Assembly: GCF_030403775.1 (NCBI RefSeq)
Contig: NZ_JAQMWQ010000006.1
Coordinates: 204,879 to 268,878, forward strand
From: Paenibacillus sp. BSR1-1
GTDB taxonomy: Bacteria; Bacillota; Bacilli; Bacillales; Cytobacillaceae
Direction of reading: 5' to 3'
Length of the DNA: 64,000 nt
The position numbers and the translations under genes are program-made. This document shows, piece after piece, positions 36,525-46,500 of the stretch. Below the pieces are notes generated by a model. It saw only the letters and a program-made list of their open reading frames with translations, searched no databases and had not been told where the DNA came from. Each line of letters begins with the position of its first letter. Position 1 is the first letter of the stretch.

Positions 36525-37534
36525 CGAAATATAAAAAAACAATCATCGGTTCTTCGTTACTTCTTCTTCTGTTATTAATGAGTAATTTCTATCCTGCTTA
36601 CGGACCGAAAGATTATAATCATCAGGTTTTAGTTAAAAATGAACAAGGAGTGATCACTGGCAGGGCACCATTTCCACCTTCCGAAAAGCATTTGCTTGGA
36701 ACTAATCGAAATGGTGAAGATATTCATTGGCTTTTACTATTTGGGGCAAAATTCACGCTCATTTCTACATTTGGAGTTGCTATTTTAAGGGTGTTAATTG
36801 GAGGATTATTGGGGATTTTTCTATCAATCTGGGCCCCTTTTTTAAAAAGTTATGTGAAGGACTTTTTCCTGCCTTTTCGTTATATCCCTTTAATTCTCAT
36901 AGGTATTATATTAATGATTCCGATTGTCGGGGATTTTAATGATGTTTCCATTTCATCGATTATAACCTATCAAATTATTATTCTCGTTTTTATTGGCGTA
37001 CCGTCTGTAATAATATTCGCTTCAGATGTAACGGATGAGTTATTAAAAACATCCTTCGTTCAAAGTTCTATTCTGATGGGAGCTGGTAAATTTCATCTTA
37101 TAAAAAGACATTTGCTGCCCCATTTACGTTCATACAGCGTTTTATTTACCGTTCAGCAGCTGATCAGTACGCTTCACATAACGATGCAGCTTGGGCTGTT
37201 TGGAATGTTTCTCGGCGGAAGGAATCGGGCGGGAATCTTTGGAATTGATGACCCAGATAATCCACCGCCACATCCGGCAACAATCACTAATGAATGGGCC
37301 GGATTAATCGGCCAGAACTTTAATGAATTTTTGCTTGCACCCTGGACTATCTTTAGTCCTGTGATTGGGTTTTTTATTGTCATTGCTATTGTTAATATGA
37401 TTAAAAAAGAATTGGAAGAAAACATGAGTGGCCTGCAGGTTGTGAAAAAGAGGGAAAAGAAGAAAAAGATCTCTAAGGATGAATCCCGATCCTTTGTGAA
37501 ACGAGGCTTATTTGAATTCGTTCAGAAGCTTTAG
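36521..37534 (+). CDS. OppC-type ABC permease, orphan
   Basis: A 337-residue membrane protein with an OppC-like outer loop: PPSEKHLLGTNRNGEDIHWLLLFGAK near residues 52-75 corresponds to the GTDDxGRD motif of OppC. The coupling loop near 180-200 (FVQSSILMGAGKFHLIKRHLLPHL) is diverged. A long loop rich in Pro and Asn (near 235-260) lies outside. It ends in a Lys-rich tail. The ATGA overlap with the OppB-type gene implies a heterodimer. Confidence 0.8.
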   Translation: MTKYKKTIIGSSLLLLLLLMSNFYPAYGPKDYNHQVLVKNEQGVITGRAPFPPSEKHLLGTNRNGEDIHWLLLFGAKFTLISTFGVAILRVLIGGLLGIFLSIWAPFLKSYVKDFFLPFRYIPLILIGIILMIPIVGDFNDVSISSIITYQIIILVFIGVPSVIIFASDVTDELLKTSFVQSSILMGAGKFHLIKRHLLPHLRSYSVLFTVQQLISTLHITMQLGLFGMFLGGRNRAGIFGIDDPDNPPPHPATITNEWAGLIGQNFNEFLLAPWTIFSPVIGFFIVIAIVNMIKKELEENMSGLQVVKKREKKKKISKDESRSFVKRGLFEFVQKL

Positions 37535-37606
37535 CAGCATGATATTTTTGAACTAAATAAAAGTCATTGTGAATATCTTTGTATAAAAATAGGGGGAGAG
37601 TTGTCT

Positions 37607-38086
37607 ATGAACAGAAAAGATGTCATCCTTGAGCAGTTTTTATTATGTCATAACAAAAATGGCTGGTTTGTATCCTTTCAAAGTGCTGCAGCAGGGCTTA
37701 CCGCTGAGCAGGCATTATGGAAAGGGGAGAAATCCGAAAACTCCATTTTGGAAATCGTCAGTCATTTGGTTTTTTGGAATGAACGATATTTAAAGCGGTT
37801 TAAAGAAATTCCAATTCCTGAAATGGAAGGGGATAATGATACTACTTTCACTAATGTGCTAGAATGGACCGAGGCTGTCGAGAGGTTCAATGCTGTTATG
37901 ACTGATTGGTATAGAGAGGTGAGTGAATGTAAGGATTCGAAATTTGATCAGCCCGTTCCGGATACGAATCATCCGTGGATTGAGACTTTAACAAGTATCA
38001 CACTTCACAATGCTCATCATATTGGTCAAATTGTCACCCTTCGTAAAATGCAGGGATCTTGGGAAAAGGAACAAGGTGTAAGTTAA
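37607..38086 (+). CDS. DinB family protein
   Basis: A 159-residue helical protein with the DinB/YfiT pattern: ILEIVSHLVFWNERYL with a first metal His near residue 50, and HNAHHIGQIVTLRKMQGSW at the C-terminus with the two further His. Such four-helix proteins bind a divalent metal, and some are thiol-transferases. The substrate is unknown. The ATG at 37607 has AGGGGGAG before it. Confidence 0.85.
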   Translation: MNRKDVILEQFLLCHNKNGWFVSFQSAAAGLTAEQALWKGEKSENSILEIVSHLVFWNERYLKRFKEIPIPEMEGDNDTTFTNVLEWTEAVERFNAVMTDWYREVSECKDSKFDQPVPDTNHPWIETLTSITLHNAHHIGQIVTLRKMQGSWEKEQGVS

Positions 38087-38102
38087 TCAGGATAGATGAT
38101 CA

Positions 38103-38128
38103 AAACCGGACCTCGGTCCGGTTTTTTT
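38103..38128 (+). terminator. Terminator after DinB gene
   Basis: AAACCGGA and TCCGGTTT form the stem, with a T-run after it. Confidence 0.88.
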
Positions 38129-38143
38129 ATTGAGGAAGGAAAA

Positions 38144-38372
38144 ATTCTACAAAAATTAATAAGTATTCTACAAATTTATAAAGGGATCCTACGAAATTCT
38201 GAGTGAATTCTACAAATTATAAGGAGTATTATACAAAACCAAGAGGCTGCCTTCGAAATTAATTGGTATTCTACAAAAAATTAGAAAGATTTCACAAAAA
38301 TAACTGGGTATTCTACAAAAATAAGTGATTATTCTACAAAAATTAAGAGGTATTCTACAAATTTTGCCTAGC
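38144..38372. repeat. Tandem array of eleven 21-bp degenerate repeats
   Basis: Eleven units start at 38144, 38165, 38186, 38207, 38228, 38249, 38268, 38289, 38310, 38331 and 38352. Ten have a period of exactly 21 bases and one (38249) is 19. The best conserved part is ATTCTACAAA at the head of each unit, and the tail varies. The array fills the gap between two terminators and is not part of a convincing gene. Read on the minus strand it would give a 7-residue repeat like FCRIPxN, but that frame lacks a start signal. Confidence 0.9.
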
Positions 38373-38382
38373 ATCGAAGCCA

Positions 38383-38412
38383 CAAAAAAAGCAGGGTCTA
38401 GATGACCCTGCT
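38383..38412 (-). terminator. Terminator of the AIM24 gene
   Basis: AGCAGGGTC and GACCCTGCT form a 9-bp stem followed on the minus strand by seven T. Confidence 0.85.
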
Positions 38413-38423
38413 CATGCTTAGTA

Positions 38424-39215
38424 TTAATCCCCACTAAACATATCAAAGATTCCCTTTGCAATACTGCCTTCATCCTTACTGCCTCCGCGGGAAGGGGCTG
38501 CAGCAAATACACGGCTGGCAAGGCGGCTGAATGGCAGTGATTGGATCCAAACGGCCCCTGGACCACGTAACGTAGCGAAGAATAAACCTTCACCGCCAAA
38601 TAAGGCAGTTTTAACACCTTTAACAAATTCAATATCATAACTAACACTGCTTTCCATGGCTACTAAACAGCCTGTATCCACTCGTAATGTTTGGCCGTGT
38701 TCAAGTTCTTTTTTTATTATCGTGCCCCCGGCATGGACAAACGCCAGACCATCGCCTTCCAGCTTTTGCATAATAAAGCCTTCTCCACCAAAAAAGCCTG
38801 CGCCAATTTTTCGCTGGAATTCAATTCCTACCTGAACCCCTTTTGCGGCTGCAAGAAATGCATCCTTTTGACAGATGATTTTCCCGCCATGTTGACTTAA
38901 ATCCATTGGAATGATTTTACCAGGGTAAGGAGAGGCAAAGGAAACCCGCTTTTTTTCTGCTCCCGAATTGGTAAAGGTAGTCATAAACAAGCTTTCACCT
39001 GTAAGAACCCGTTTACCTGCACTAAAAAGTTTTCCCATCAAGCCGCCACCGCCGCCAGCAGATCCATCACCAAAAATGGTCTCCATATGTATGTCATCTT
39101 CCATCATCATGAAGCTGCCTGCTTCAGCCACAACCGTTTCATGAGGATCAAGCTCAACTTCCACGAACTGCATATCATCGCCATATATCTTGTAATCGAT
39201 TTCATGATTATTCAT
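38424..39215 (-). CDS. AIM24/TIGR00266 family protein
   Basis: The 263-residue protein shows the family pattern: [25 protein letters not shown] near the N-terminus, a Gly-rich stretch [25 protein letters not shown], and repeated beta segments with [16 protein letters not shown] and [16 protein letters not shown]. It forms a beta-prism-like trimer in known structures of the family and has no assigned enzyme activity. GGAGGGATTACA precedes the ATG. A -10 like TATAAT lies at about 39250-39255 on the minus strand. Confidence 0.92.
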   Translation of the reverse strand: MNNHEIDYKIYGDDMQFVEVELDPHETVVAEAGSFMMMEDDIHMETIFGDGSAGGGGGLMGKLFSAGKRVLTGESLFMTTFTNSGAEKKRVSFASPYPGKIIPMDLSQHGGKIICQKDAFLAAAKGVQVGIEFQRKIGAGFFGGEGFIMQKLEGDGLAFVHAGGTIIKKELEHGQTLRVDTGCLVAMESSVSYDIEFVKGVKTALFGGEGLFFATLRGPGAVWIQSLPFSRLASRVFAAAPSRGGSKDEGSIAKGIFDMFSGD

Positions 39216-39294
39216 TGTAATCCCTCCAAATTTTAAATAGTTCCTATTTACATTATAAAAAATTTAGGAGAAATATACTATTTTTAAATGAAGA

Positions 39295-39430
39295 TAAAAT
39301 AAAAAGACGTCTGTCAAAAACAGACGTCTTTTGCGTATTGAGGCGAAAAACCACACTCCACATTGTGTGTTCCTAAAAGGAATGTTTTTCGGCTTACACA
39401 ATTCAGCTCATCGCTTAATTATCTTAACAT
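39295..39430 (-). ncRNA. Candidate structured RNA with intrinsic terminator
   Basis: The 343-bp gap between the AIM24 and SulP genes holds nested stems. CGAAAAAC (39344-39351) pairs with GTTTTTCG (39384-39391) and encloses CACAC/GTGTG (39352-39369) and TTCCT/AGGAA (39370-39382). An outer pairing GCG..TGAG with CTCA.CGC (39333-39341 with 39407-39414) is possible. ATTGTGT (39362-39368) can instead pair with ACACAAT (39396-39402), giving an alternative fold. On the minus strand a strong terminator (AAAAGACGTCTG stem, then TTTTTATTTT) follows at 39295-39334. This is the architecture of a small RNA or leader element. I do not recognise the class. Confidence 0.45.
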
Positions 39431-39558
39431 TTATGGGCCAAAGAACACAAGAAAAAAATTTTGGTTTATTTTTCAAACAAAACTCTTGCTAGTATATGTG
39501 AATTATTCTATATTCAAATAATCAGATATACAAAAATAAAAAGATGAGAAGGGTTTAT

Positions 39559-41304
39559 ATGTTTAGTGAAAAAAGGTTCCATCAATTTTCATTAAAAAGC
39601 GTACCAAAGGATTTGCTCTCAGGTTTGATTGTCGGGGTTATCGCAATTCCACTTGGTATGGCGTTCGCCATTGCTTCGGGGGTGAAGCCGGAGTATGGAA
39701 TCTATACAACGATTGTTGCCGGGATTCTCATCTCTCTGTTGGGAGGATCGAAATATCAAATTGGCGGTCCTACTGGTGCATTTATTCCAATTTTATTTGG
39801 AGTAGTAGTGACATACGGATATGAAAATCTCCTGATTGCTGGGTTTATGGCAGGAGTTATTCTTCTCTTGATGGGAGTGCTGAAGCTTGGGACCCTCATT
39901 AAATATATCCCTAGGCCAGTAACAATCGGGTTTACTGCAGGGATTGCCGTTACGATTTTCACTGGACAATTAGCTAGTTTCTTAGGTTTAGAGGGAATCA
40001 AGAAGCATGAGGAATTTATACGCAACATTGAAGAAATCATGGTCCATCTTAACTCAACGAATGTTTTTAGTATTATCACAGCACTTATATGTTTAATTAC
40101 GGTTATTTTTACACCAAAAATTGCACCAAAGGTTCCAGGTCCGCTTATTGGCTTAATTGTATCCACACTTGCGGCAACCCTATTTTATCCGTCACAAGTC
40201 GCAACCATTGGAACGGCATATGGAGAAATCCCAAGTACACTGCCTTCACTCCATATACCGAACCTTAATCTTGAGCAAGTTATGAAATTATTGAAGCCCG
40301 CCTTTATCATTGCGATGCTGGGAGGAATTGAATCCCTGCTGTCTGCTGTTGTGGCCGATGGGATGACAAATAGCCGGCATAACAGTAATAAGGAACTAAT
40401 TGGGCAGGGAATCGCAAACATGATCACCCCATTATTCGGCGGTATTCCCGCAACTGGAGCGATTGCCAGGACAGCTACAAATATAAAAAATGGTGCTGTT
40501 TCGCCATTTTCAGGGATCATTCATGGTATTGTTGTTTTGATCGTGCTGCTGTTTTTTGCACCTTACGCTTCATACATCCCGCTTGCCAGCATGGCACCTA
40601 TTTTGATGGTCGTCGCCTGGAATATGAGTGAAAGGAAGGTATTTGCTCATATTTTAAAAACAAAATCGACAGATTCACTAGTACTTTTAGTTACGTTTTT
40701 ATTGACGGTTTTTGTGAATTTGACAACCGCGGTTGAGGTGGGGCTCGTCATGTCAGCCCTTTTGTTCACAAAACGGATGAGCGACCTAATGGTTACGGCG
40801 AAGGCCTTGCCAAATCAAAAGCATAAGAATGGAAAAGTAGAGACTGGTATGGTCACTGATACACATGACTGTCCGCAAATCAGCATTTTTAATGTTGAAG
40901 GTCCGTTATTTTTCGGGGCAGCCGAAACCTTTGAAAAAACCATCATGAGCACAATAAACTACCGCCCCAAAATTTTATTGCTGCGAATGAGCAGAGTCCC
41001 GTTGATGGATACAACAGGTGAAGCGAATTTATCTAGTATTGTTCATCATTTTTCGAAAAATGGTATAGTATTGATATCAGGCTTAAATGCCCAGCCGGAA
41101 AGCGTTCTAAAGAGAACTGGGTTGTTTCAAACGATTGGCGGAGAGCATTTTTTTGAGCATACTGGAGAAGCCATTCAATATGCCCTCGAGCAAATTAATA
41201 AAAATAAATGCCTTGGCTGTAAGCATTTTGCCTTCAGGGAATGTAAGAAGCTATCTGCCACTGAGGCTGTTGAAGGTAGGAAGGGACTAACAGCTACCAT
41301 CTAA
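39559..41304 (+). CDS. SulP family anion transporter with STAS domain
   Basis: A 581-residue protein with a SulP membrane domain (about residues 1-400; signature LLSGLIVGVIAIPLGMAFAIASGVKPEYGIYTT, and later GIANMITPLFGGIPATGAIARTATN). A C-terminal STAS domain (about 430-545) follows. The C-terminal tail has CLGCKHFAFREC, three cysteines that may bind a metal. Substrate could be sulfate, bicarbonate or a dicarboxylate. The ATG at 39559 follows AGAAGGG. An ArsR-type gene follows 21 bases later and may sense a metal or redox state linked to the tail cysteines. Confidence 0.9.
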   Translation: MFSEKRFHQFSLKSVPKDLLSGLIVGVIAIPLGMAFAIASGVKPEYGIYTTIVAGILISLLGGSKYQIGGPTGAFIPILFGVVVTYGYENLLIAGFMAGVILLLMGVLKLGTLIKYIPRPVTIGFTAGIAVTIFTGQLASFLGLEGIKKHEEFIRNIEEIMVHLNSTNVFSIITALICLITVIFTPKIAPKVPGPLIGLIVSTLAATLFYPSQVATIGTAYGEIPSTLPSLHIPNLNLEQVMKLLKPAFIIAMLGGIESLLSAVVADGMTNSRHNSNKELIGQGIANMITPLFGGIPATGAIARTATNIKNGAVSPFSGIIHGIVVLIVLLFFAPYASYIPLASMAPILMVVAWNMSERKVFAHILKTKSTDSLVLLVTFLLTVFVNLTTAVEVGLVMSALLFTKRMSDLMVTAKALPNQKHKNGKVETGMVTDTHDCPQISIFNVEGPLFFGAAETFEKTIMSTINYRPKILLLRMSRVPLMDTTGEANLSSIVHHFSKNGIVLISGLNAQPESVLKRTGLFQTIGGEHFFEHTGEAIQYALEQINKNKCLGCKHFAFRECKKLSATEAVEGRKGLTATI

Positions 41305-41325
41305 TAATAATTAGGAGTGGAAGAA

Positions 41326-41682
41326 TTGAATCTTGAAATGCAGCAGTTTAAAGCGGATTTTTTTAAAGCACTGGCGCATCCATTGAGAATCCGCATTTTG
41401 GAGCTATTAGCAGAAGGGGATAAAAACGTCAACGAAATCCAAACTCTGGTTGGCAGTGAAGGCTCTGCTGTCTCCCAACAGCTTACGATTTTAAGAGCCA
41501 AAAATATTGTTACAGGAACCAAAGAGGGAAATAAGGTCATTTACACACTGAAGGACCCAATGATTATTGAACTGTTGGCTGTTGCTAGACAAATCTTTAA
41601 TAATCATCTTGTTGATACCATTACAATATTGGATAAATTTAAAGAAGATGAAGAAGAGGAAACCATGGTACCGAAGAATTAA
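41326..41682 (+). CDS. ArsR family transcriptional regulator
   Basis: The roughly 118-residue protein has the ArsR winged helix: FFKALAHPLRIRILELLAEG, then SEGSAVSQQLTILRAKNIVTGTKEGNKVIYTL. It has no Cys pair in the recognition helix, so it is not a classical ArsR/SmtB metal sensor at that site. The TTG at 41326 is chosen because AGGAG stands eight bases before it. It shares a transcript with the SulP gene and probably controls it. Confidence 0.88.
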   Translation: MNLEMQQFKADFFKALAHPLRIRILELLAEGDKNVNEIQTLVGSEGSAVSQQLTILRAKNIVTGTKEGNKVIYTLKDPMIIELLAVARQIFNNHLVDTITILDKFKEDEEEETMVPKN

Positions 41683-42032
41683 ATTCTTCGGTCTTATTGT
41701 GAGCAACAGAAAACGATTACAATTATTTTTCGACAAAATCCTGCATTGTCATTGTCTGCCTGAGAATTACACCCAATTTAATAGTCAAATTCCAAACAGA
41801 AATTGGTAGATTTGTAGAAACGTGTTGGTTTATGTCAATAGTACAATTCTTGACATATAAGCCTAAAAGCGGTATATTTTAAACAGCCGTTGCACGAGAT
41901 TAGATTTATGTTACAAGCTTGTTCAAGGTTTTAACCGATGTTTGGATAAGGAACTGAAGTAAAGCTATCACGTTGTAATTTGGTGAATTTTACACATGGC
42001 TTTTATTCAAGCCAATAGGAGGATTTTTTCAC
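41683..42032 (+). promoter_or_regulatory. Promoter and long leader of the cold-shock gene
   Basis: TTGACA at 41850-41855 and TATATT at 41873-41878 are 17 bases apart, a strong sigma-A promoter. Transcription from near 41885 would give a leader of about 148 bases before the csp ATG, as is usual for cold-shock mRNAs that change fold with temperature. A hairpin ACCGAAGAAT/ATTCTTCGGT at 41670-41693 covers the ArsR stop codon. Nothing else is seen in the gap. Confidence 0.75.
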
Positions 42033-42233
42033 ATGAAAAACGGTAAAGTAAAATGGTTTAATTCAGAAAAAGGTTTCGGTTTCATCGAAGCAGAAGACGG
42101 AAACGATGTATTCGTTCACTATTCTGCAATCCAATCTGAAGGTTTCAAAACTTTAGAAGAAGGTCAAGAAGTTTCTTTCGAAGTAGTTGAAGGAGCTCGT
42201 GGACCACAAGCTGCTAACGTAACTAAAAAGTAA
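42033..42233 (+). CDS. Cold-shock protein
   Basis: A 66-residue CspA-fold protein with RNP1 KGFGFIE and RNP2 VFVHYSAI, and the full length of the family. It binds single-stranded RNA and DNA and acts as RNA chaperone. AGGAGG precedes the ATG. The codon choice is the strong, biased type of highly expressed genes. Confidence 0.97.
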   Translation: MKNGKVKWFNSEKGFGFIEAEDGNDVFVHYSAIQSEGFKTLEEGQEVSFEVVEGARGPQAANVTKK

Positions 42234-42252
42234 TTTAAAAAAACCAATTATA

Positions 42253-42283
42253 ACAGTCCGGTAAATTGCCGGGCTGTTTTTTA
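42253..42283 (+). terminator. Terminator after the cold-shock gene
   Basis: ACAGTCCGG and CCGGGCTGT pair with one G-T, followed by six or more T. Confidence 0.87.
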
Positions 42284-42397
42284 TTTTACAAAAATATTAC
42301 CCTTAATTCCAGTAAACTGCCAGCATTTCCAAGACCTTAATACATGGTATTTTGCTATAATAGAATCATTGAGAAAAAATGCAGTGGGGTGAAGCAC

Positions 42398-43543
42398 TTG
42401 AAATTTATCCATACAGCCGATTGGCATTTAGGCAAACTGGTCCATGGTGTATATATGACAGAAAATCAGCGGGAAGCACTTGAACAATTTATAGAAATTG
42501 TCGCCGAGGAAAAGCCTGATGCGGTTATCATCGCAGGCGATTTATATGATCGTTCCGTTCCGCCAACCGATGCCGTTGAGTTACTTGATGAAATTCTTTT
42601 TAAAATTAATGTTGAATTAAAAACACCTGTCGTGGCCATTGCTGGAAATCACGATAGTGCTGAAAGACTTTCTTTTGGCAGCTCGTGGTACAAGCATAGC
42701 CAATTCTATTTATCTGGCAAGTTATCAAACAGCTTCAAGCCCGTCCATATCAACGGGGTAAACTTTTATCTCGTGCCTTATGCCGAACCGGGTGTTGTAA
42801 GACAGCTCCTAGGAGATGATTCCATCCATTCTCATCAGGATGCGATGAAAACACTGATTGGCAAAATGGAAGAAACGCTTAATCCGAATGAACCTAATGT
42901 CTTGGTCGGTCATGCCTTTGTGCTGGGAGGACAAACCTCTGACTCCGAACGGATTCTGTCGGTTGGCGGCTCGGGATGTGTCGGTGCCGAACTGTTTGAA
43001 CCATTTTCATATACTGCACTTGGCCACTTACACAGTCCGGATGCGATTAAACACAACAAAGTGAAATATTCTGGATCCCTTTTAAAATACTCTTTTTCCG
43101 AAGCCAAACAGAACAAATCTATTTCGATCATTGAAATGGATGATAAAGGTAACTTTACTCATCGCTACCGCTCCCTCACACCAAAACATGATATGAGGGA
43201 ACTAGAAGGACATTTGGAAGAATTACTTGACCCGCACTTTTATGAAAAAGAACGAATCCATGACTATTTAAAAATCACCCTGCTTGATGAAGGGGCCTTA
43301 ATTGATCCGATTAATAAACTGCGACAGGTATTTCCAAATGTTTTGCATCTTGAGCGGAAAATTGATGTTACTGATTTAAAGAAAAAGCAGTCTTTCAATG
43401 CTGTCAGAAGTGAGAAAAAATCAGAGATTGAGTTATTCGAGCAATTTTATACGGAAATGACCACGTCCGAATTTACCCAGGATAAAAAGGATGCAGTGGT
43501 TGGGGTTATTGAAAAAGTACTAAAGGGGGAAATGGTGAAATGA
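42398..43543 (+). CDS. sbcD: Exonuclease SbcD (nuclease subunit of SbcCD)
   Basis: The 381-residue protein has the Mre11-like metallophosphoesterase motifs IHTADWHLGK, AGDLYDR, AGNHDSAERL and YTALGHLHSP, in order. A capping region to the C-terminus binds SbcC. It cuts hairpins and protein-blocked DNA ends. The TTG at 42398 is chosen, as GGGGTG lies six bases before it and homologues start with MKFIHTADWH. Its stop overlaps the sbcC ATG. Confidence 0.95.
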   Translation: MKFIHTADWHLGKLVHGVYMTENQREALEQFIEIVAEEKPDAVIIAGDLYDRSVPPTDAVELLDEILFKINVELKTPVVAIAGNHDSAERLSFGSSWYKHSQFYLSGKLSNSFKPVHINGVNFYLVPYAEPGVVRQLLGDDSIHSHQDAMKTLIGKMEETLNPNEPNVLVGHAFVLGGQTSDSERILSVGGSGCVGAELFEPFSYTALGHLHSPDAIKHNKVKYSGSLLKYSFSEAKQNKSISIIEMDDKGNFTHRYRSLTPKHDMRELEGHLEELLDPHFYEKERIHDYLKITLLDEGALIDPINKLRQVFPNVLHLERKIDVTDLKKKQSFNAVRSEKKSEIELFEQFYTEMTTSEFTQDKKDAVVGVIEKVLKGEMVK

Positions 43544-46500
43544 GACCATTAAAACTGACGATGCAGGCGTTCGGCCCTTATGCAGGTACTGAGACGATTG
43601 ACTTTTCCAAGCTGGGAAATCGGACGATGTTTGTGATTTCTGGAAAAACGGGTGCAGGCAAAACAACGATCTTTGATGCTATTAGTTATGCCATTTATGG
43701 CAAAGCGAGCGGGGAGGACAGGAACGGTCCTGAGTTAAGAAGTCAATTTGCCAAGGACGAGCTATTAACTGAGGTCACATTAGATTTTTCCCTTCGAAAC
43801 AAAGTGTATTCAATCACCAGGTCGCCTCAGCAACAGAAGAAAAAAGACAAAGGGGACGGTTTTACCTCAATTGGTGCAAAAGCCGAGCTTTATGTGTTGG
43901 ATGAGTCGGGTGAGAAAAAGCTGCTCGCTTCAAAAATCACCGATGTAGAAGAGAAAATTAAAGAAATTATGCTGATCGATGCGAATCAGTTCCGGCAAAT
44001 TTTAATGATACCCCAAGGTGAATTCCGAAAGCTGTTGACGTCTGACAGTAAGGATAAGGAAGTCATTTTACAAAGACTATTCCATACCCAGTTTTATAAA
44101 ATGGTCGAAGAAAAACTGAGGGATGAAGCTGCCGAGCTGAAAAGGTCTGTTGAAGATCAAGTTCAAGCGAGGAATGTAGCTATTCGCCGTGTCAATGCAG
44201 TTGTAAATGAAGAGCTGCGTGAATTTTTGGAAGCAGACAGCGTGAACGATACTATTATCATGCCGCTCCTGCAAAAAGAAATAGCAGGATTAGGAGAAAA
44301 GCTCGAACAGCTGGACCTTCAATTGAAAGATAAGGCCCGAGAGCAGGACAAGCTGAAGAATCAGCTTTTCGAAGCCGAAGCCATCCTAAAACAATTGCAA
44401 ACGAAAGAGGAATTGAAGGAACAGCGAGGCACACTGATTTCTCAAGAGGAATTGTTTGCAGAAAAAGAAAAGCAGGTTCAAAGGGCCCAAAAGGCTGCTG
44501 TTTTAGCCGAGCAAGAAGCGCTATGTCATCGCTTGAAAAAAGAAGAAGACCAACTTGGAGCAAATGTCCAATCAATAAAAGTCGATATCGAAAAATTACA
44601 AGAGCTGCTTGCCCAATATGAAGGGCAGCTTCAAAAAGAGATAGACCGTGAAGGAGAGCGTAATTCCGCACTGGAAGAGGTTAATCGACTTTTGAATATG
44701 AAAGAGGATGTTTATTCATTTGCTGCTATGGTAAAAGAGGCTTCTAGAGTGGAGGCATTATTAAAAAACCTTAAGGACAAACATCGTCATTCTGAACAAA
44801 CACTAGAGCAATTAGATGAACGGCTTAAATTTTTACAGCAGCAAAGTTCAGAAATCGAAAAGGGAAAGCTTACCCTCCTAGAAAATGAGCGACAGGTAGA
44901 AAAGCTTGATGCCGAGTTAGAGCGTCTAGAAAAATATCAGACACTTCAAATTCGCCACCAAAATGCGGTGCAAAATCTTAAACATACCACGGGACGGTAT
45001 GAAAATACAGCTGCAAGATTAGCAGATGCTAAGGCAATTGTGGAAGTTTTAGAGAATAAATGGCTTCATGGCCAGGCATCACTTTTAGCAGCAAGGCTTC
45101 AAACAGGTGAGGCATGTCCAGTGTGCGGTTCTGAGCACCATCCTGCACTAGCCAATAAGCATGATGACACCATTCCGACGGAACAGGATATGAAGGCTGC
45201 GAAAGAACAAGCGGCCCATTTGGAAAAAGAAAAATCTGCCGATGAGGCGGCCCTTTACCAAAGCCAATCTGCCGAAAAGGTCCAAAAGGAAGCCTTGGAT
45301 GAAATATTGCAGGAAATTCGTACACAGCGGTCCGATTTTAAAGAAAGTGATTATTCAATCGTTAAGTCAGAAGTTGTCGCTGCGAAAAATAGTCTTATTC
45401 TTACACAAAGAGAATTATCGCTACAAATTGAACAACTAGAGAAAGTGAAGACAGAGATAGAGAAAAGAGAAGCTCAAAAGCTAGTATTACAAAAAGAGAT
45501 CCAGCAATTTGCTGGAGAGGTAACGGAATTAACGATTCAATTTACAGAAAAGAAAACAAATCTGACTAGATTGATGAATGTTATTCCAGAGAACCTTCGT
45601 TCCGAGGCTGAATATGAAAAAGCACTAGCTGTTTCACGTAAAAGCTATGAATACTTGGTGAAATTGTTGGAAGACGCGCAGCAGCGTTTGCAAACAGTAA
45701 AAGAAAAGCTTGCGGCTGAAACGGCAAGATTACAGAATGCAATGAAGCACTTTGTTGAAAAGCAGGAAGAGCTCAATACAGAGCGTGAAATCTTCAAAAA
45801 TAGACTCTCTGAACAGGGGTTTGAAAATTTCGGAGTGTACCATGCTTCGAAAATAGTTGAAAATGAAATTCGCAGGCTTGAAAATGAAATCCGCGATTAT
45901 CGTGAAGAGCTGCGTTCAGTAACAGATCGTTTGAGAGAGTTAACGGAACTGTTGGCAGATGTAAAAGCACCAGATGTTGAGGGAATTAAGTCCGAGCTAA
46001 GCAAGGTTAGCAATGAAATTGAAAATCTCACAAATCAACGTACCGATTTTTTTGTGAAAAAACGGGATAATGAGGATATCTATAGCCAGGTTGAACGTCT
46101 GAATGAAAAAATGAAGATGCTGGAAGAACGGTACAAGCTGATCGGCCATCTTTCCGAGATTGCCAAAGGGCAGAATAATTTCCGGATTACCTTTGAACGG
46201 TATGTACTGGCATCTTTCTTGGACGATATTCTTCGTGAAGCCAATGTGCGGTTAAGGAAAATGACTTCTGGGCGCTTTCAGCTGTTAAGGAAAACAGACC
46301 GTTCAAAAGGAAATGCCCAAAGCGGTTTGGAATTGCTTGTATTTGACCAATATACAGGGCAGGAACGCCATGTTAAAACCTTATCCGGCGGTGAAAGCTT
46401 TAAGGCATCTTTATCCTTAGCGTTAGGTCTTGCGGATGTTGTTCAAAATTATGCTGGCGGCGTCTCCCTCGAAACGATGTTTATTGATGAAGGCTTCGGT

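Noticed and set aside
38210..38647. Leftward 145-codon frame across the 21-bp repeats with FCRIPxN units
   Set aside because: It runs through the AIM24 terminator and overlaps the AIM24 gene in another frame, with no ribosome binding site. The repeats are better explained as DNA elements.
39301..39334. Terminator on the plus strand before SulP
   Set aside because: The plus-strand tail has only four T and no gene lies upstream on that strand; the minus-strand tail is much better.
41670..41693. Terminator at the end of the ArsR gene
   Set aside because: The stem is good, but only a short T-run follows (TCTTATT), so it was mentioned with the leader and not called as a terminator.
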